Positions 54,811 to 63,117 of a DNA stretch of 64,000 bases are shown here, piece by piece (positions within the stretch are counted from its first letter, which is position 1; each line of letters begins with the position of its first letter). The DNA is taken from positions 1 to 64,000 of the forward strand of contig NZ_CP028905.1 in assembly GCF_001639105.2 (NCBI RefSeq), read 5' to 3'. The position numbers and the translations under genes are program-made. The stretch comes from Azospirillum humicireducens. Lineage in GTDB: Bacteria > Pseudomonadota > Alphaproteobacteria > Azospirillales > Azospirillaceae. The notes below the pieces were generated by a model that worked only from the letters and a program-made list of their open reading frames with translations, had not been told where the DNA came from and ran no database searches.

Positions 54811-57135
54811 ATGCCCCATGGTCTTGCCAACATCTCCTGTGACAGCGCCGGCTTGCGTGTCGATCTCGGTTGCGGCGACCATAAGCCGGACGGATTCATC
54901 GGGGTCGATGTGGCTCCCGGTCCGGGCGTCGATCTCGTCTGCGATCTGACCGGCCGCTTCCCCTTCGAGACGGACAGCGTCGCCTATCTGCGCGCCCATG
55001 ACGTGGTCGAGCATCTGCCCGACCGTCTTCACACCATGAACGAGATCTGGCGCGTGTGCCGCGGGGGCGCCATCGTCGACATCCGGGTACCGTCGACCGA
55101 CGGACGGGGGGCCTTCCAGGATCCCACCCATATCAGCTACTGGAACGCCAATTCCTTCTTCTACTATTCGTTGGAGCATCCGGCCTATCTTGCCCTGTGC
55201 CGCAAATATGGCTTCCGCGGCGCTTTCCGGATCAAATCGCTGTCCAGCAGCGCCACGCCCGACCAGGTCGTGCATGTCCAGGTGTTGCTGGAGGTGGTCA
55301 AGCCGGCGGGCAGCCAAGCCGACACCGGGGCCGATGCCCAGTCTTCCGTCCGGTCTTCGGCTCTTGCGGCGGCTCTGGCTGCGGTCGCGCGCTTCGACGG
55401 CGGAACGGCGGTGCCGGAGCGGCTGGGGCTCGCCATGGAACTGGCGCGCGCCACGCCCGACCAGCTTCGCGCCTTCTGCGCCTCGGACGCCGTGGACCGC
55501 TACAGGCAACTGCTGGCAGCCCCCGTTCCCGTCGGGTTGGGCGAGGCGGAACAGTCCTTCTGCAGTCTGCTGGAGGAGGTCTACCGCGACGGGATCGCAC
55601 GGCATGAGCAGTTGGCCTGCCAGCTTGCGGCACTGCTGCTCAAACCTGCCCACCATCTGCCCGCCCGCTTCAACCTCGATCTCCTTCCGGCGCCCCTGGT
55701 CGACGGCTTCGTCGCGGCCAACTGCCGCGCGCCCGTCTTCTTCTCGCAGCCGGGGGAGAGCGACCGCTATGCGGACTTCCTGACGGCTTGGCTGAGCTAT
55801 CTCGACCACGGGCTTCAGACAAGCCAGGGACGGCAGCCCTGGCCGGAGGCCGCCTTTGCCTTCGCCCGGTCCGGCCAGACGTCCGGAAGCTATTTCAGCC
55901 GCCGCAATCTCCGCCCGCTCGCCCGGCATCGCGCCAGAATCATCGAGTGGTCCCTGCACCGCCTCGGCTATCGTCTGGAACACAGCCTGCCGCCGCGCCG
56001 CGGCACGACCATCCGTCTCGGCATCCTTCTCCTCGCCTTCCTGCCGACGCCGGAGCTGTTTTGTATCCTGCCTTTGCTCCAGCGCCCCGCCGCCGACATG
56101 GAGATCACGGTCTATGTCGTGGAGCCGGATAACGGGCAGTTCGAGCGCGATGCGGTCGCCAAGGTCGCACGGATCGTCGATTTGCCGCAGAATCTCGGAC
56201 AGATGGTCGACATCATCCGGAGCGATGAGCTGGATGTCCTGCATTTCGCGTCCAACCTGGCCGGAACCCCATCGGTTTCGGCGATGCTGGCGGCTCACCG
56301 GCTGGCGCGTGTCCAGATGGCCGGCATCGCCTCGGTGCAGACCAGCGGCTTTGCGGCGATGGACATCTATGTGTCGGCAGCCGGGCTGGAGCGCGACAGG
56401 TTCCCGCAACAGCACTATACCGAGGAACTGGTCAAGCTGCCGCGAACGGCCCACTGCTTTGTTTATGGCAGCAGCCCGATGCCGGGGAATGCGCGAACGG
56501 GACAGCCGGGTTTGCCCGTTTCGCCCGGCGAGGTGGTCTTCACCTCCTGCGCCTCGCTGTACAAGCTGACGCCCGAAACCATCGAGGCGTGGCTCGACAT
56601 CCTCGTCCGCGTTCCCTCCGCACGCCTCGTCCTGTTTCCGTTCGCGCCGTCATGGTCCAAGAGCTATCCCAAGCAGGATTTCTCGGAGTATCTGCTTGGT
56701 AAGCTCGTCGGGCGGGGGATCGCCGCATCGCGCGTCCGCATCATCGACACGCCGGGCCTGAACCGGATCGGCATCCGCACCGGCATGAGCAATTTCCACA
56801 TCTGCCTGGACAGCTTCCCCTTCTCCGGCTCCACCTCTCTGATCGAACCGCTGGAGCTGGGCATGCCCGTCGTGACCCTGGCGGACACCACCATGCGCTC
56901 CGCCATGGGGGCGTCCCTGCTCGATGAGCTGGGGCTCGGCGAGCTGGTCGCCGGCGATGTCGCCGGCTATGTCGACATCGCCTGCCGCCTTGCCGAGGAT
57001 CCGGAGCATCGCGCCCGCATCTCCTCCCGGATCTCGGCCGCTATGGCGCGCCCCCCGGCCTTCCTCGACTGGGAGCGCCATGCCGGAGACATGCATGAGC
57101 TGATCCGCTCGCGTGTGTACGGCTGCGGCTCGTAA
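54811..57135 (+). CDS. Methyltransferase fused to a GT41/HMW1C-like glycosyltransferase
   Basis: 774 residues from ATG 54811. The N-terminal ~180 residues are a class I methyltransferase: VDLGCGDHKPDGFIGVDV near residue 17 and LRAHDVVEHLPDRLHTMNEI. A helical linker (180-390) leads to a GT-B domain whose C-terminal part holds CLDSFPFSGSTSLIEPLELG (near residue 667) and MPVVTLADTTMRSAMGASLL. This is the pattern of GT41 enzymes (O-GlcNAc transferase, HMW1C), where such a loop binds the nucleotide sugar. HMW1C-type enzymes glycosylate the adhesin encoded beside them, so modification of the neighbouring repeat protein is a reasonable guess. It converges with the next minus-strand gene across a terminator. 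Confidence 0.8.
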   Translation: MPHGLANISCDSAGLRVDLGCGDHKPDGFIGVDVAPGPGVDLVCDLTGRFPFETDSVAYLRAHDVVEHLPDRLHTMNEIWRVCRGGAIVDIRVPSTDGRGAFQDPTHISYWNANSFFYYSLEHPAYLALCRKYGFRGAFRIKSLSSSATPDQVVHVQVLLEVVKPAGSQADTGADAQSSVRSSALAAALAAVARFDGGTAVPERLGLAMELARATPDQLRAFCASDAVDRYRQLLAAPVPVGLGEAEQSFCSLLEEVYRDGIARHEQLACQLAALLLKPAHHLPARFNLDLLPAPLVDGFVAANCRAPVFFSQPGESDRYADFLTAWLSYLDHGLQTSQGRQPWPEAAFAFARSGQTSGSYFSRRNLRPLARHRARIIEWSLHRLGYRLEHSLPPRRGTTIRLGILLLAFLPTPELFCILPLLQRPAADMEITVYVVEPDNGQFERDAVAKVARIVDLPQNLGQMVDIIRSDELDVLHFASNLAGTPSVSAMLAAHRLARVQMAGIASVQTSGFAAMDIYVSAAGLERDRFPQQHYTEELVKLPRTAHCFVYGSSPMPGNARTGQPGLPVSPGEVVFTSCASLYKLTPETIEAWLDILVRVPSARLVLFPFAPSWSKSYPKQDFSEYLLGKLVGRGIAASRVRIIDTPGLNRIGIRTGMSNFHICLDSFPFSGSTSLIEPLELGMPVVTLADTTMRSAMGASLLDELGLGELVAGDVAGYVDIACRLAEDPEHRARISSRISAAMARPPAFLDWERHAGDMHELIRSRVYGCGS

Positions 57136-57210
57136 TCCCGGCCGCTCCCGACCGGTCGGGACCGGGGCCGTCAGGATCGGAGGCGGCGGTGCGGGGCTTC
57201 CGGCCTCGCA

Positions 57211-57242
57211 GTCCCATGCCTCTCGAGTCCCATGCCTCTCGA
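57211..57242. repeat. Perfect 16-bp tandem duplication
   Basis: GTCCCATGCCTCTCGA occurs twice back to back (57211-57226 and 57227-57242) between convergent genes. Confidence 0.85.
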
Positions 57243-57280
57243 ACGCAAGCGGCCGGACGGCCGCGTCCGCCGGTTGAGGG

Positions 57281-57316
57281 CGGGGATAAAGCCTGATCTG
57301 TCGGGCTTTATCCCCG
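57281..57316. terminator. Bidirectional terminator between convergent genes
   Basis: CGGGGATAAAGCC (57281-57293) and GGCTTTATCCCCG (57304-57316) form a perfect 13-bp stem with a 10-nt loop. The AT core of the stem supports weak T-tracts on both sides. Confidence 0.7.
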
Positions 57317-57322
57317 ATGACA

Positions 57323-57751
57323 TCAATGGGCGGGCAGCGCCGACAGGCGGTCGGCCAGGCGCAGGATGCCCTGGGCCAGACGGATGATGGCGGGCGACCC
57401 GATGAACAGCTCGCGCAGGGCGTCGCCTTCGCCGAAGCGCAGGACGAAGCCGTTCGGGTTGAAGACCACGGCGACCTTCGCGGTCTCGGAAAGGACATGC
57501 TGCGTGCGTCCCTGGAACACCGCGTCCAGGATCGACCGCGCCAGTTCGCGCGCATCCTCCACCGGCAGGGTGGCGATCTCCGGCCCCAGCCGGCTTTCGT
57601 TGAACAGGAAGACGCCCTCCAGCCGCACGGCGCCGTCCCCGGCCGCATCCTCCTCGGTCAGGGCGATGTGCGACAGGAACTTGCCGTCGGGAAACAGGAC
57701 GGTGCGGTCGTCGACCTCGACATTGATGACCAGCCTGCTTTTGGCCGACAT
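57323..57751 (-). CDS. Hypothetical protein, 142 aa
   Basis: 142 residues from ATG 57751 (MSAKSRLVINVEVDDRTVLF). It has no signal peptide, membrane helix or recognised motif. The first 60 residues look like beta strands and the second half (LARSILDAVFQGRTQHVLSE, then GNPNGFVLRFGEG-like strands and a helix IRLAQGILRLADRLSAL) looks mixed. It lies 40 bp downstream of the GMD-like gene on the same strand, so it may be in one operon with it and Gmd. Function unknown. Confidence 0.7.
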   Translation of the reverse strand: MSAKSRLVINVEVDDRTVLFPDGKFLSHIALTEEDAAGDGAVRLEGVFLFNESRLGPEIATLPVEDARELARSILDAVFQGRTQHVLSETAKVAVVFNPNGFVLRFGEGDALRELFIGSPAIIRLAQGILRLADRLSALPAH

Positions 57752-57791
57752 GGGCTGCGCTCTCCGGGAAGGCGGGATTGGGCTCTGGGGA

Positions 57792-58787
57792 TCAGTCGGC
57801 GGCGCGCCGTGCCATCTCGGCGTCGGCCAGCCCGGCGACCACCTCGGCCATCCGGCGTTCGGCGCGCCAGCCCAGCAGCCGTTCGGCCTTGGCGGGGTTG
57901 CCGACGCTGAAGGCGATGTCGGACGGGCGCAGCAGCGCCGCATTGCTGTGGACATGCCGGCGCCAGTCCAGCCCGAAATAGGAGAAGGCCTGCTCGACGA
58001 AGTCTTCCAGCCGGTGCGCCTCGCCGGTGGCGATCACGAAATCCTCGGGCTGGTCATGCACCAGCATGCGGGCCATGGCATCGACATATTCCGGCGCCCA
58101 GCCCCAGTCGCGGGCGATCGACAGCGTCCCCAACTCCAGGCTGTCGGTCTTGCCTTCGGCGATGTCGGCGGCGCCGCGGACGATCTTCTGGGTGACGTAG
58201 CGCACCGGGCGCAGCGGCGATTCGTGGTTGAACAGGATGCCGGAGCAGGCGAACAGCCCGTAGGCCTCCCGGTAGTTGGCGACCGCCCAATAGGCTGCGG
58301 CCTTGCCCACGCCATAGGGGCTGCGCGGGTGGAAGGGGGTCGATTCGTCGGCCGGGGCGCCGGTGTTGCCGAAACACTCGCTGGAGGAGGCGTTGTAGAA
58401 ACGCGCGTCCAGCCCCAGAAAGCGGATCGCCTCCAGGATGTTGATGGTGCTGGTGATGGTGCTGTTCAGCGTTTCGACCGGCTGGTCGAAGGACAGCCCG
58501 ACCGAGGCCTGGCTGGCGAGGTTGTAGATCTCGGCCGGGCGGATCCGGGCAATCACCTCGACCACGCTGCGGAAGTCGGTCAGCACGGCCGAATGCACGA
58601 GGACCTTGCCGAAGATGCCGAGCCGCCGCAGGTTGGCGAAGCTCGACATCTCCCGGTCGCGCGAGGTGCCGTGGACCGCATAGCCCTTGCCCAGCAGGAG
58701 CTGGGCGAGATAGGCGCCGTCCTGGCCCGAAACGCCGAAGATCAGGGCAGTCTTCGGCTCACTCCGGGCCGTTGCTCCGATGGTCAT
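57792..58787 (-). CDS. GDP-mannose 4,6-dehydratase-like NAD-dependent epimerase/dehydratase
   Basis: 331 residues from ATG 58787. It is an extended SDR: FGVSGQDGAYLAQLLLGKGY at residues 18-37, EIYNLASQASVGLSFDQPVE, ASSSECFGNTGAPADESTPF, and the catalytic YGVGK near 160. The GQDGAYL loop and NLASQASVGLSF blocks place it with Gmd rather than the reductases, but it is clearly diverged from the Gmd encoded just upstream (44-bp gap). It may be a second dehydratase or a reductase acting after Gmd to make a GDP-6-deoxyhexose such as rhamnose. Confidence 0.8.
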   Translation of the reverse strand: MTIGATARSEPKTALIFGVSGQDGAYLAQLLLGKGYAVHGTSRDREMSSFANLRRLGIFGKVLVHSAVLTDFRSVVEVIARIRPAEIYNLASQASVGLSFDQPVETLNSTITSTINILEAIRFLGLDARFYNASSSECFGNTGAPADESTPFHPRSPYGVGKAAAYWAVANYREAYGLFACSGILFNHESPLRPVRYVTQKIVRGAADIAEGKTDSLELGTLSIARDWGWAPEYVDAMARMLVHDQPEDFVIATGEAHRLEDFVEQAFSYFGLDWRRHVHSNAALLRPSDIAFSVGNPAKAERLLGWRAERRMAEVVAGLADAEMARRAAD

Positions 58788-58831
58788 GGGCAGCGCCTTG
58801 TCGGTCGCAGTGGCGGATCAAACGCGGCGGA

Positions 58832-59887
58832 TCAGTGGTGATCGTCGCCGTTGGCCGCCCCGCGCATATCGGACTCGACCATTTCCCGGACCAGGTCGCG
58901 GAAAGCCGTGGTATGGGTCCAGCCCAGCTTTGCCCGCGCCTTGCTGGGATCGCCCAGCAGCAGGTCGACCTCGGTCGGGCGGAAATAACGGGGGTCGATG
59001 CGGACCACCACCTTGCCGGTCTTCTGGCAGAGGCCTTCCTCGTCCACGCCCTCGCCGCGCCATTCGATGCTGCGGCCGACATGGCCGAAGGCCAGCTCGA
59101 CGAACTCGCGCACGCTGTGGGTCTCGCCGGTGGCCAGCACGTAGTCGTCGGCCTCGTCCTGCTGCAGGATGCGCCACATGCCCTCGACATAGTCGCGGGC
59201 ATGGCCCCAGTCGCGCTTGGCGTCCAGGTTGCCGAGATACAGGCAATCCTGGCGGCCATGCTCGATGGCGGCGACCGCGCGGGTGATCTTGCGGGTGACG
59301 AAGGTCTCGCCGCGGGTCGGGCCCTCATGGTTGAACAGGATGCCGTTGCTGGCGTGCATCCCGTAGGCCTCGCGGTAGTTCACCGTGATCCAGTAGGCGT
59401 ACAGCTTGGCGGCGGCATAGGGGCTGCGCGGATAGAAGGGCGTGGTCTCCCGCTGCGGCGTCTCCTGCACCTTGCCGTACAGTTCCGAGGTGGAGGCCTG
59501 ATAGAAGCGCGCGGTCTTCTCCATGCCCAGGATGCGGATCGCCTCCAGCAGGCGCAGCGTGCCGATGCCGTCGGCGTTGGCGGTGTATTCCGGCGTCTCG
59601 AAGCTCACATGGACATGGCTCTGGGCCGCCAGGTTGTAGATCTCGGTCGGCTGGACCTGCTGGACCAGGCGGATCAGGTTGGTGCTGTCGGTCAGGTCGC
59701 CGTAATGCATGAAGAAGCGCACATCCTCCTCATGCGGGTCGCGGTAGAGATGTTCCACGCGCCCCGTGTTGAAGGACGAGGAGCGGCGCTTGATGCCGTG
59801 GACGACATACCCCTTCCCCAGCAGAAGCTCGGCAAGATACGCGCCATCCTGGCCGGTGGCGCCGGTGATGAGAGCAACTTTGCGCAA
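58832..59887 (-). CDS. gmd: GDP-mannose 4,6-dehydratase
   Basis: 351 residues. The start is TTG 59887 (MRKVALITGATGQDGAYLAE), since the upstream frame carries no plausible N terminus; AAGGGTCGG lies just before it. Gmd features: TGATGQDGAYL near residue 8, NLAAQSHVHVSFETPEYTAN, ASTSELYGKVQETPQRETTP, the catalytic YAAAKLYAYW near 155, and RDWGHARDYVEGMW. It converts GDP-mannose to GDP-4-keto-6-deoxymannose, the branch point to GDP-rhamnose, fucose or perosamine. With the downstream GMD-like gene it probably supplies a second deoxyhexose to the same surface glycans. Confidence 0.93.
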   Translation of the reverse strand: MRKVALITGATGQDGAYLAELLLGKGYVVHGIKRRSSSFNTGRVEHLYRDPHEEDVRFFMHYGDLTDSTNLIRLVQQVQPTEIYNLAAQSHVHVSFETPEYTANADGIGTLRLLEAIRILGMEKTARFYQASTSELYGKVQETPQRETTPFYPRSPYAAAKLYAYWITVNYREAYGMHASNGILFNHEGPTRGETFVTRKITRAVAAIEHGRQDCLYLGNLDAKRDWGHARDYVEGMWRILQQDEADDYVLATGETHSVREFVELAFGHVGRSIEWRGEGVDEEGLCQKTGKVVVRIDPRYFRPTEVDLLLGDPSKARAKLGWTHTTAFRDLVREMVESDMRGAANGDDHH

Positions 59888-60586
59888 AGGACCGACCCTT
59901 AATCTGTACGGCGTTGATGATCGGGCACTATCCTCAAAGCAGCTTGGCAAGGCAAGGGGCGTTGATCGGGTCAGCCGTTGGCCGCTGCATTCCCTTCGGC
60001 TCTTGATCAGGGGCCTTTCCAGCGGTTTCGGAGTTCCGCAATCGCGGGAGGGATGTCCTGTTCTTCCCCATCGAGTGCCGAATGTAATCGACGGCTCCCG
60101 CTGCGGCCTTCTGCAAGGCATGGCGGGTATTGTCCAGGTCGCGTCTGATTTCCATGATCCGCTCGGCATTCGCCTCTTCGATGGAAGCGAGGTCGTGTTC
60201 CCACTGGCGGACAGCGGCGAACTGAACCGCCCCGGGGCTCCCGGAGCGGTTCAGACCCGTTGACGCGCCTCCCTCTGCAGATCGGGACCGCCGATAACCG
60301 TGCCGGCGACCAGGACGACGCCCCAAGGCAGCCTCCCCTCACGCCCGAATACATCGCGCCATCTGTAAATCTGCGCAGGGAACACACCAGTATTACACTC
60401 CGGATCCCTTATCCGCTCGCCAGCTTAAAGCCGGCGAACCGGCAAGATTTTGAGCTCAAAACTTCACGTCTCTCACATCGGTTATCTTCCTTAGAGAAGC
60501 AGAAAAATTTAAATCCGCCTCAAATCCGGTGAATGCCCCAAATCAACCTTTCTGTTCCACTGCTACTCGGTTCCCGCCATCGCTCA
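59888..60586. other. 700-bp region between gmd and the CHAT gene with one possible small gene
   Basis: A minus-strand open frame (59934-60326, 130 residues) ends just before gmd. Its C-terminal two-thirds (WEHDLASIEEANAERIMEIR onward) is hydrophilic and helical and could be real. The rest, notably 60330-60540, is AT-richer and probably holds the gmd operon promoter. No terminator found. Confidence 0.4.
59934..60326 (-). CDS. Possible small hydrophilic helical protein
   Basis: Up to 130 residues on the gmd strand, 46 bp upstream of gmd. The segment IEEANAERIMEIRRDLDNTR and HALQKAAAGAVDYIRHSMG predicts long charged helices. The first ~30 residues (Arg/Gly-rich) look non-coding, so the true start is probably internal. 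No family recognised. Confidence 0.3.
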   Translation of the reverse strand: MGRRPGRRHGYRRSRSAEGGASTGLNRSGSPGAVQFAAVRQWEHDLASIEEANAERIMEIRRDLDNTRHALQKAAAGAVDYIRHSMGKNRTSLPRLRNSETAGKAPDQEPKGMQRPTADPINAPCLAKLL

Positions 60587-63025
60587 TCAGAGGCGCGCAT
60601 CGGCGCCCATCAGGGCGAAAGGGGCCCAGTAGAAGGGATGGGGGAAACGCTGCCGGACCGCTGTCTGGCCGGCTTGCAAGGCCTCCTGTGCCGAGGCGCC
60701 GGATTTCAGGCGGCTGTAGAAGGTCTGCATCAGAAGTGCGGTCGATTCGTCGGCAACGTTCCAATAGGTGGCGACGACCCCCCCTACCCCGGAGAACATG
60801 AAGCCCCGCACCAGCCCGATCAGGTCGTCGCCCGGCGACACGTCGCTGAGACCGGTCTGGCAGGCGCTGAGCACCGCCAGTGCCGAGTCCAGCCGCATGC
60901 TGTAGAGGTCCCCGACCGTCAGGTCGCCAGAGTTGTCGCCGGACGGGCTGAACAGCAGGCGCGAGGACAGCGGATCGGCCGGCTGGAACAGGCCGTGTGC
61001 GGCGATGTGGATGAAGGCCTTGCCCTGTGCTGCGCTGCGGAATTGGCCAAGCGTGGCCTGGCTGCGCAGGAACAGGTCCGATTTTGGATAGATGTGCGCG
61101 ATCGCCTGCGCCTCCGCCTCGGCCCCTGGCAGGTCGAGGCCTGCCTCGCGCCGGGCGGGATTGCCGAATATCGCACCGCGGCGGTCGGCGGTGCCTACCA
61201 TCATGGCAGGCCGGGACCGCGTTGCGATCAGCGCGCTGAGGCTGGGCGCCATCCGGATCGCGCGTTGGGTGACCAGCGGACCGCCTGCACCGTCGATGGC
61301 GGCGAACGGGATGTAATGGAGCGGACCGTGCGGGATGATCAGCAGCTTCTGCCCTGACGCGGCCGTCAGCACCGGCGCCAGCACTGCGTCGCCCAGGGCG
61401 CGCGCGGCGGCTGAATAGCCGGTACTTGCCGGATCCGACAGCTGCTTGAGGAACTGCAGCACCAGCTTGCGGACCGGCGGCGTCCCCAGATCGACCGTGC
61501 GCGCCGTTCCGGCGGACAGGACGAAAGCGTACCAGTGATCGCCGACATTGTAATAGACGACGCCGGCCTCACCCGGCTGCAGGACCGCCGTCAGCTCTGC
61601 GAAGCGGAAGGGAACGGCACTCACCAGGGGGGCCAAGCTGGGCGACCGGCTGCGGATGCGGCCGTTGGCGGCGCGGATCGCCGACAGGGCAGCATCCGCG
61701 CCGCCGCTGTCCGCACCACCGCCGTCACCGCGCAGGGCGACCGTCGAGAAGGAGGCCTGCGCTTCGTCGAGCTGGGCGAGCAGCTGGCGTGCCTCGCCGA
61801 CCGGCAGATCGTCCGGCGCGAAGTCGCGCCGGCTGGACAGCATGTCGACCAGGACACGGCTCTTGGCGCGCTCCACAACCTCCAGCGCCTGTTCCTGCCG
61901 CCCCTGGCGGAGCAGTCCGTCGACAAGGTCGCCGTAGAGCTGCTGCTTGTCGAGGGCGAAGGCGATGCGGCCGTTTTCGCTGAGAATGGTCGCGCGCGAC
62001 TGTTCCACCACCTCGGCGGCGGAGTGGAGCAGCGACAGGGCGCCGTCCCGGTCGCCGGCTTGCTGGCGCAGACGGCCGAGCCGGTACATCGCCGCCCAAT
62101 GGACGTCGCGGTAGGCCGGCAGATCGGGGAAGGCCAGCAGCCGGTTCAGCCGGTCGACCGCCATGGCGGTCCGGCCGGTTTCGGCCATGCATTGCGCCGC
62201 CAGCATCTCCACATAGACATTGGCGGCCGGCGCGAAGGAGAAGCCGCCGAACCAGCCATAGCTGAAATCGTCGAAGACATCGAGGCGGAACGGGGCCTTG
62301 TTCTTGGATGGGCCGGCGTCCGCGCGTTCGGACAGGGCGGTCAGGCCGTAGTCGGCGAGCAGCCGCCGTTCCGGATCCTCCAGCAGCCGCAGGGACTGCC
62401 CGCAGTCGCCGGCCGCGGCGTAGAGCGAGGCCGCGTAGAAGACGGGGCGTGGCTTGAACTGTTTGCCCAGCAGCGCCGCGGCGTCGCGGGCCTCCGCGGT
62501 CTTGCCGAGCCGGGCCTGGGCGAGCGCGCGCACGTAACGGGCGCCCTCGCTCTGGTTGCCCTCCAGTTCGGCGACGGCGTCGCCATAGCGCTGCTGGGCC
62601 AGGGCGAACAGGGCGCGCCTGCCGCGCACCTTGCCGATCAGGGCGGCGTCGCCGTTCCGCGCCGCGCGCACGGCCAGCGTCTCGTTGCAGAGCTGCGCCC
62701 TGCCGAAATCCTGCAGCTTCAGCCGTACGTCGCAGAGCAGCGACAACTGCCCGTCGCTGAGCCGGTCGGCCGGCACCTGGTCATAGCGCTCGCGCAGCGC
62801 CGTCAGGCGGCCGTCGCGCAGATCCGCCAGGTCGCCGTCCGACAGGTTGGCGGAGGCCTTAAGCTCGGACTGGCTGGCGACGTAGTTCACCGCCATGACG
62901 CCGCCGCCGCAGCCCGACAGCGTCGCTCCCAGAAGGCCGAGCAGAGAGCCCAGCAGCGTGAGCCGGCGAAAGAGCGGCGTCCCCCGCCCGGCGGGCCTGG
63001 AGGCGAAAAGGGTGACGGGCGTCAT
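60587..63025 (-). CDS. CHAT-domain TPR lipoprotein
   Basis: 812 residues from ATG 63025 (AGGAGCGCAGCC upstream). An N-terminal signal with the lipobox LSGC (LLGLLGATLSGCGGG, residues about 30-44) predicts a lipoprotein. Helical TPR-like repeats fill about 60-430. The C-terminal CHAT (caspase-like) domain has the catalytic His in FIHIAAHGLFQPADPLSSR (about residue 676) and Cys in LAVLSACQTGLSD (about 721), then GLVRGFMFSGVGGVVATYWN. CHAT proteins are cysteine proteases or their relatives, often controlling cell-surface or cell-death programmes. It is followed upstream, 92 bp away on the same strand, by a beta-barrel-like protein gene. Envelope placement and a processing or signalling role are inferred. 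Confidence 0.9.
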   Translation of the reverse strand: MTPVTLFASRPAGRGTPLFRRLTLLGSLLGLLGATLSGCGGGVMAVNYVASQSELKASANLSDGDLADLRDGRLTALRERYDQVPADRLSDGQLSLLCDVRLKLQDFGRAQLCNETLAVRAARNGDAALIGKVRGRRALFALAQQRYGDAVAELEGNQSEGARYVRALAQARLGKTAEARDAAALLGKQFKPRPVFYAASLYAAAGDCGQSLRLLEDPERRLLADYGLTALSERADAGPSKNKAPFRLDVFDDFSYGWFGGFSFAPAANVYVEMLAAQCMAETGRTAMAVDRLNRLLAFPDLPAYRDVHWAAMYRLGRLRQQAGDRDGALSLLHSAAEVVEQSRATILSENGRIAFALDKQQLYGDLVDGLLRQGRQEQALEVVERAKSRVLVDMLSSRRDFAPDDLPVGEARQLLAQLDEAQASFSTVALRGDGGGADSGGADAALSAIRAANGRIRSRSPSLAPLVSAVPFRFAELTAVLQPGEAGVVYYNVGDHWYAFVLSAGTARTVDLGTPPVRKLVLQFLKQLSDPASTGYSAAARALGDAVLAPVLTAASGQKLLIIPHGPLHYIPFAAIDGAGGPLVTQRAIRMAPSLSALIATRSRPAMMVGTADRRGAIFGNPARREAGLDLPGAEAEAQAIAHIYPKSDLFLRSQATLGQFRSAAQGKAFIHIAAHGLFQPADPLSSRLLFSPSGDNSGDLTVGDLYSMRLDSALAVLSACQTGLSDVSPGDDLIGLVRGFMFSGVGGVVATYWNVADESTALLMQTFYSRLKSGASAQEALQAGQTAVRQRFPHPFYWAPFALMGADARL

Positions 63026-63117
63026 GGCTGCGCTCCTGCGGCCGTTCCGGATGGGACCAGGTCGGAAAGCCCCCGCGGGCCGGTGCTGCGGCGGCCCGCG
63101 GGGATGCCGGCTCCGCG

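Noticed and set aside
53044..56454. 1,136-residue minus-strand open frame
   Set aside because: It covers two plus-strand genes with recognised domains. Its translation is Arg/Gln/Asp-rich without any domain.
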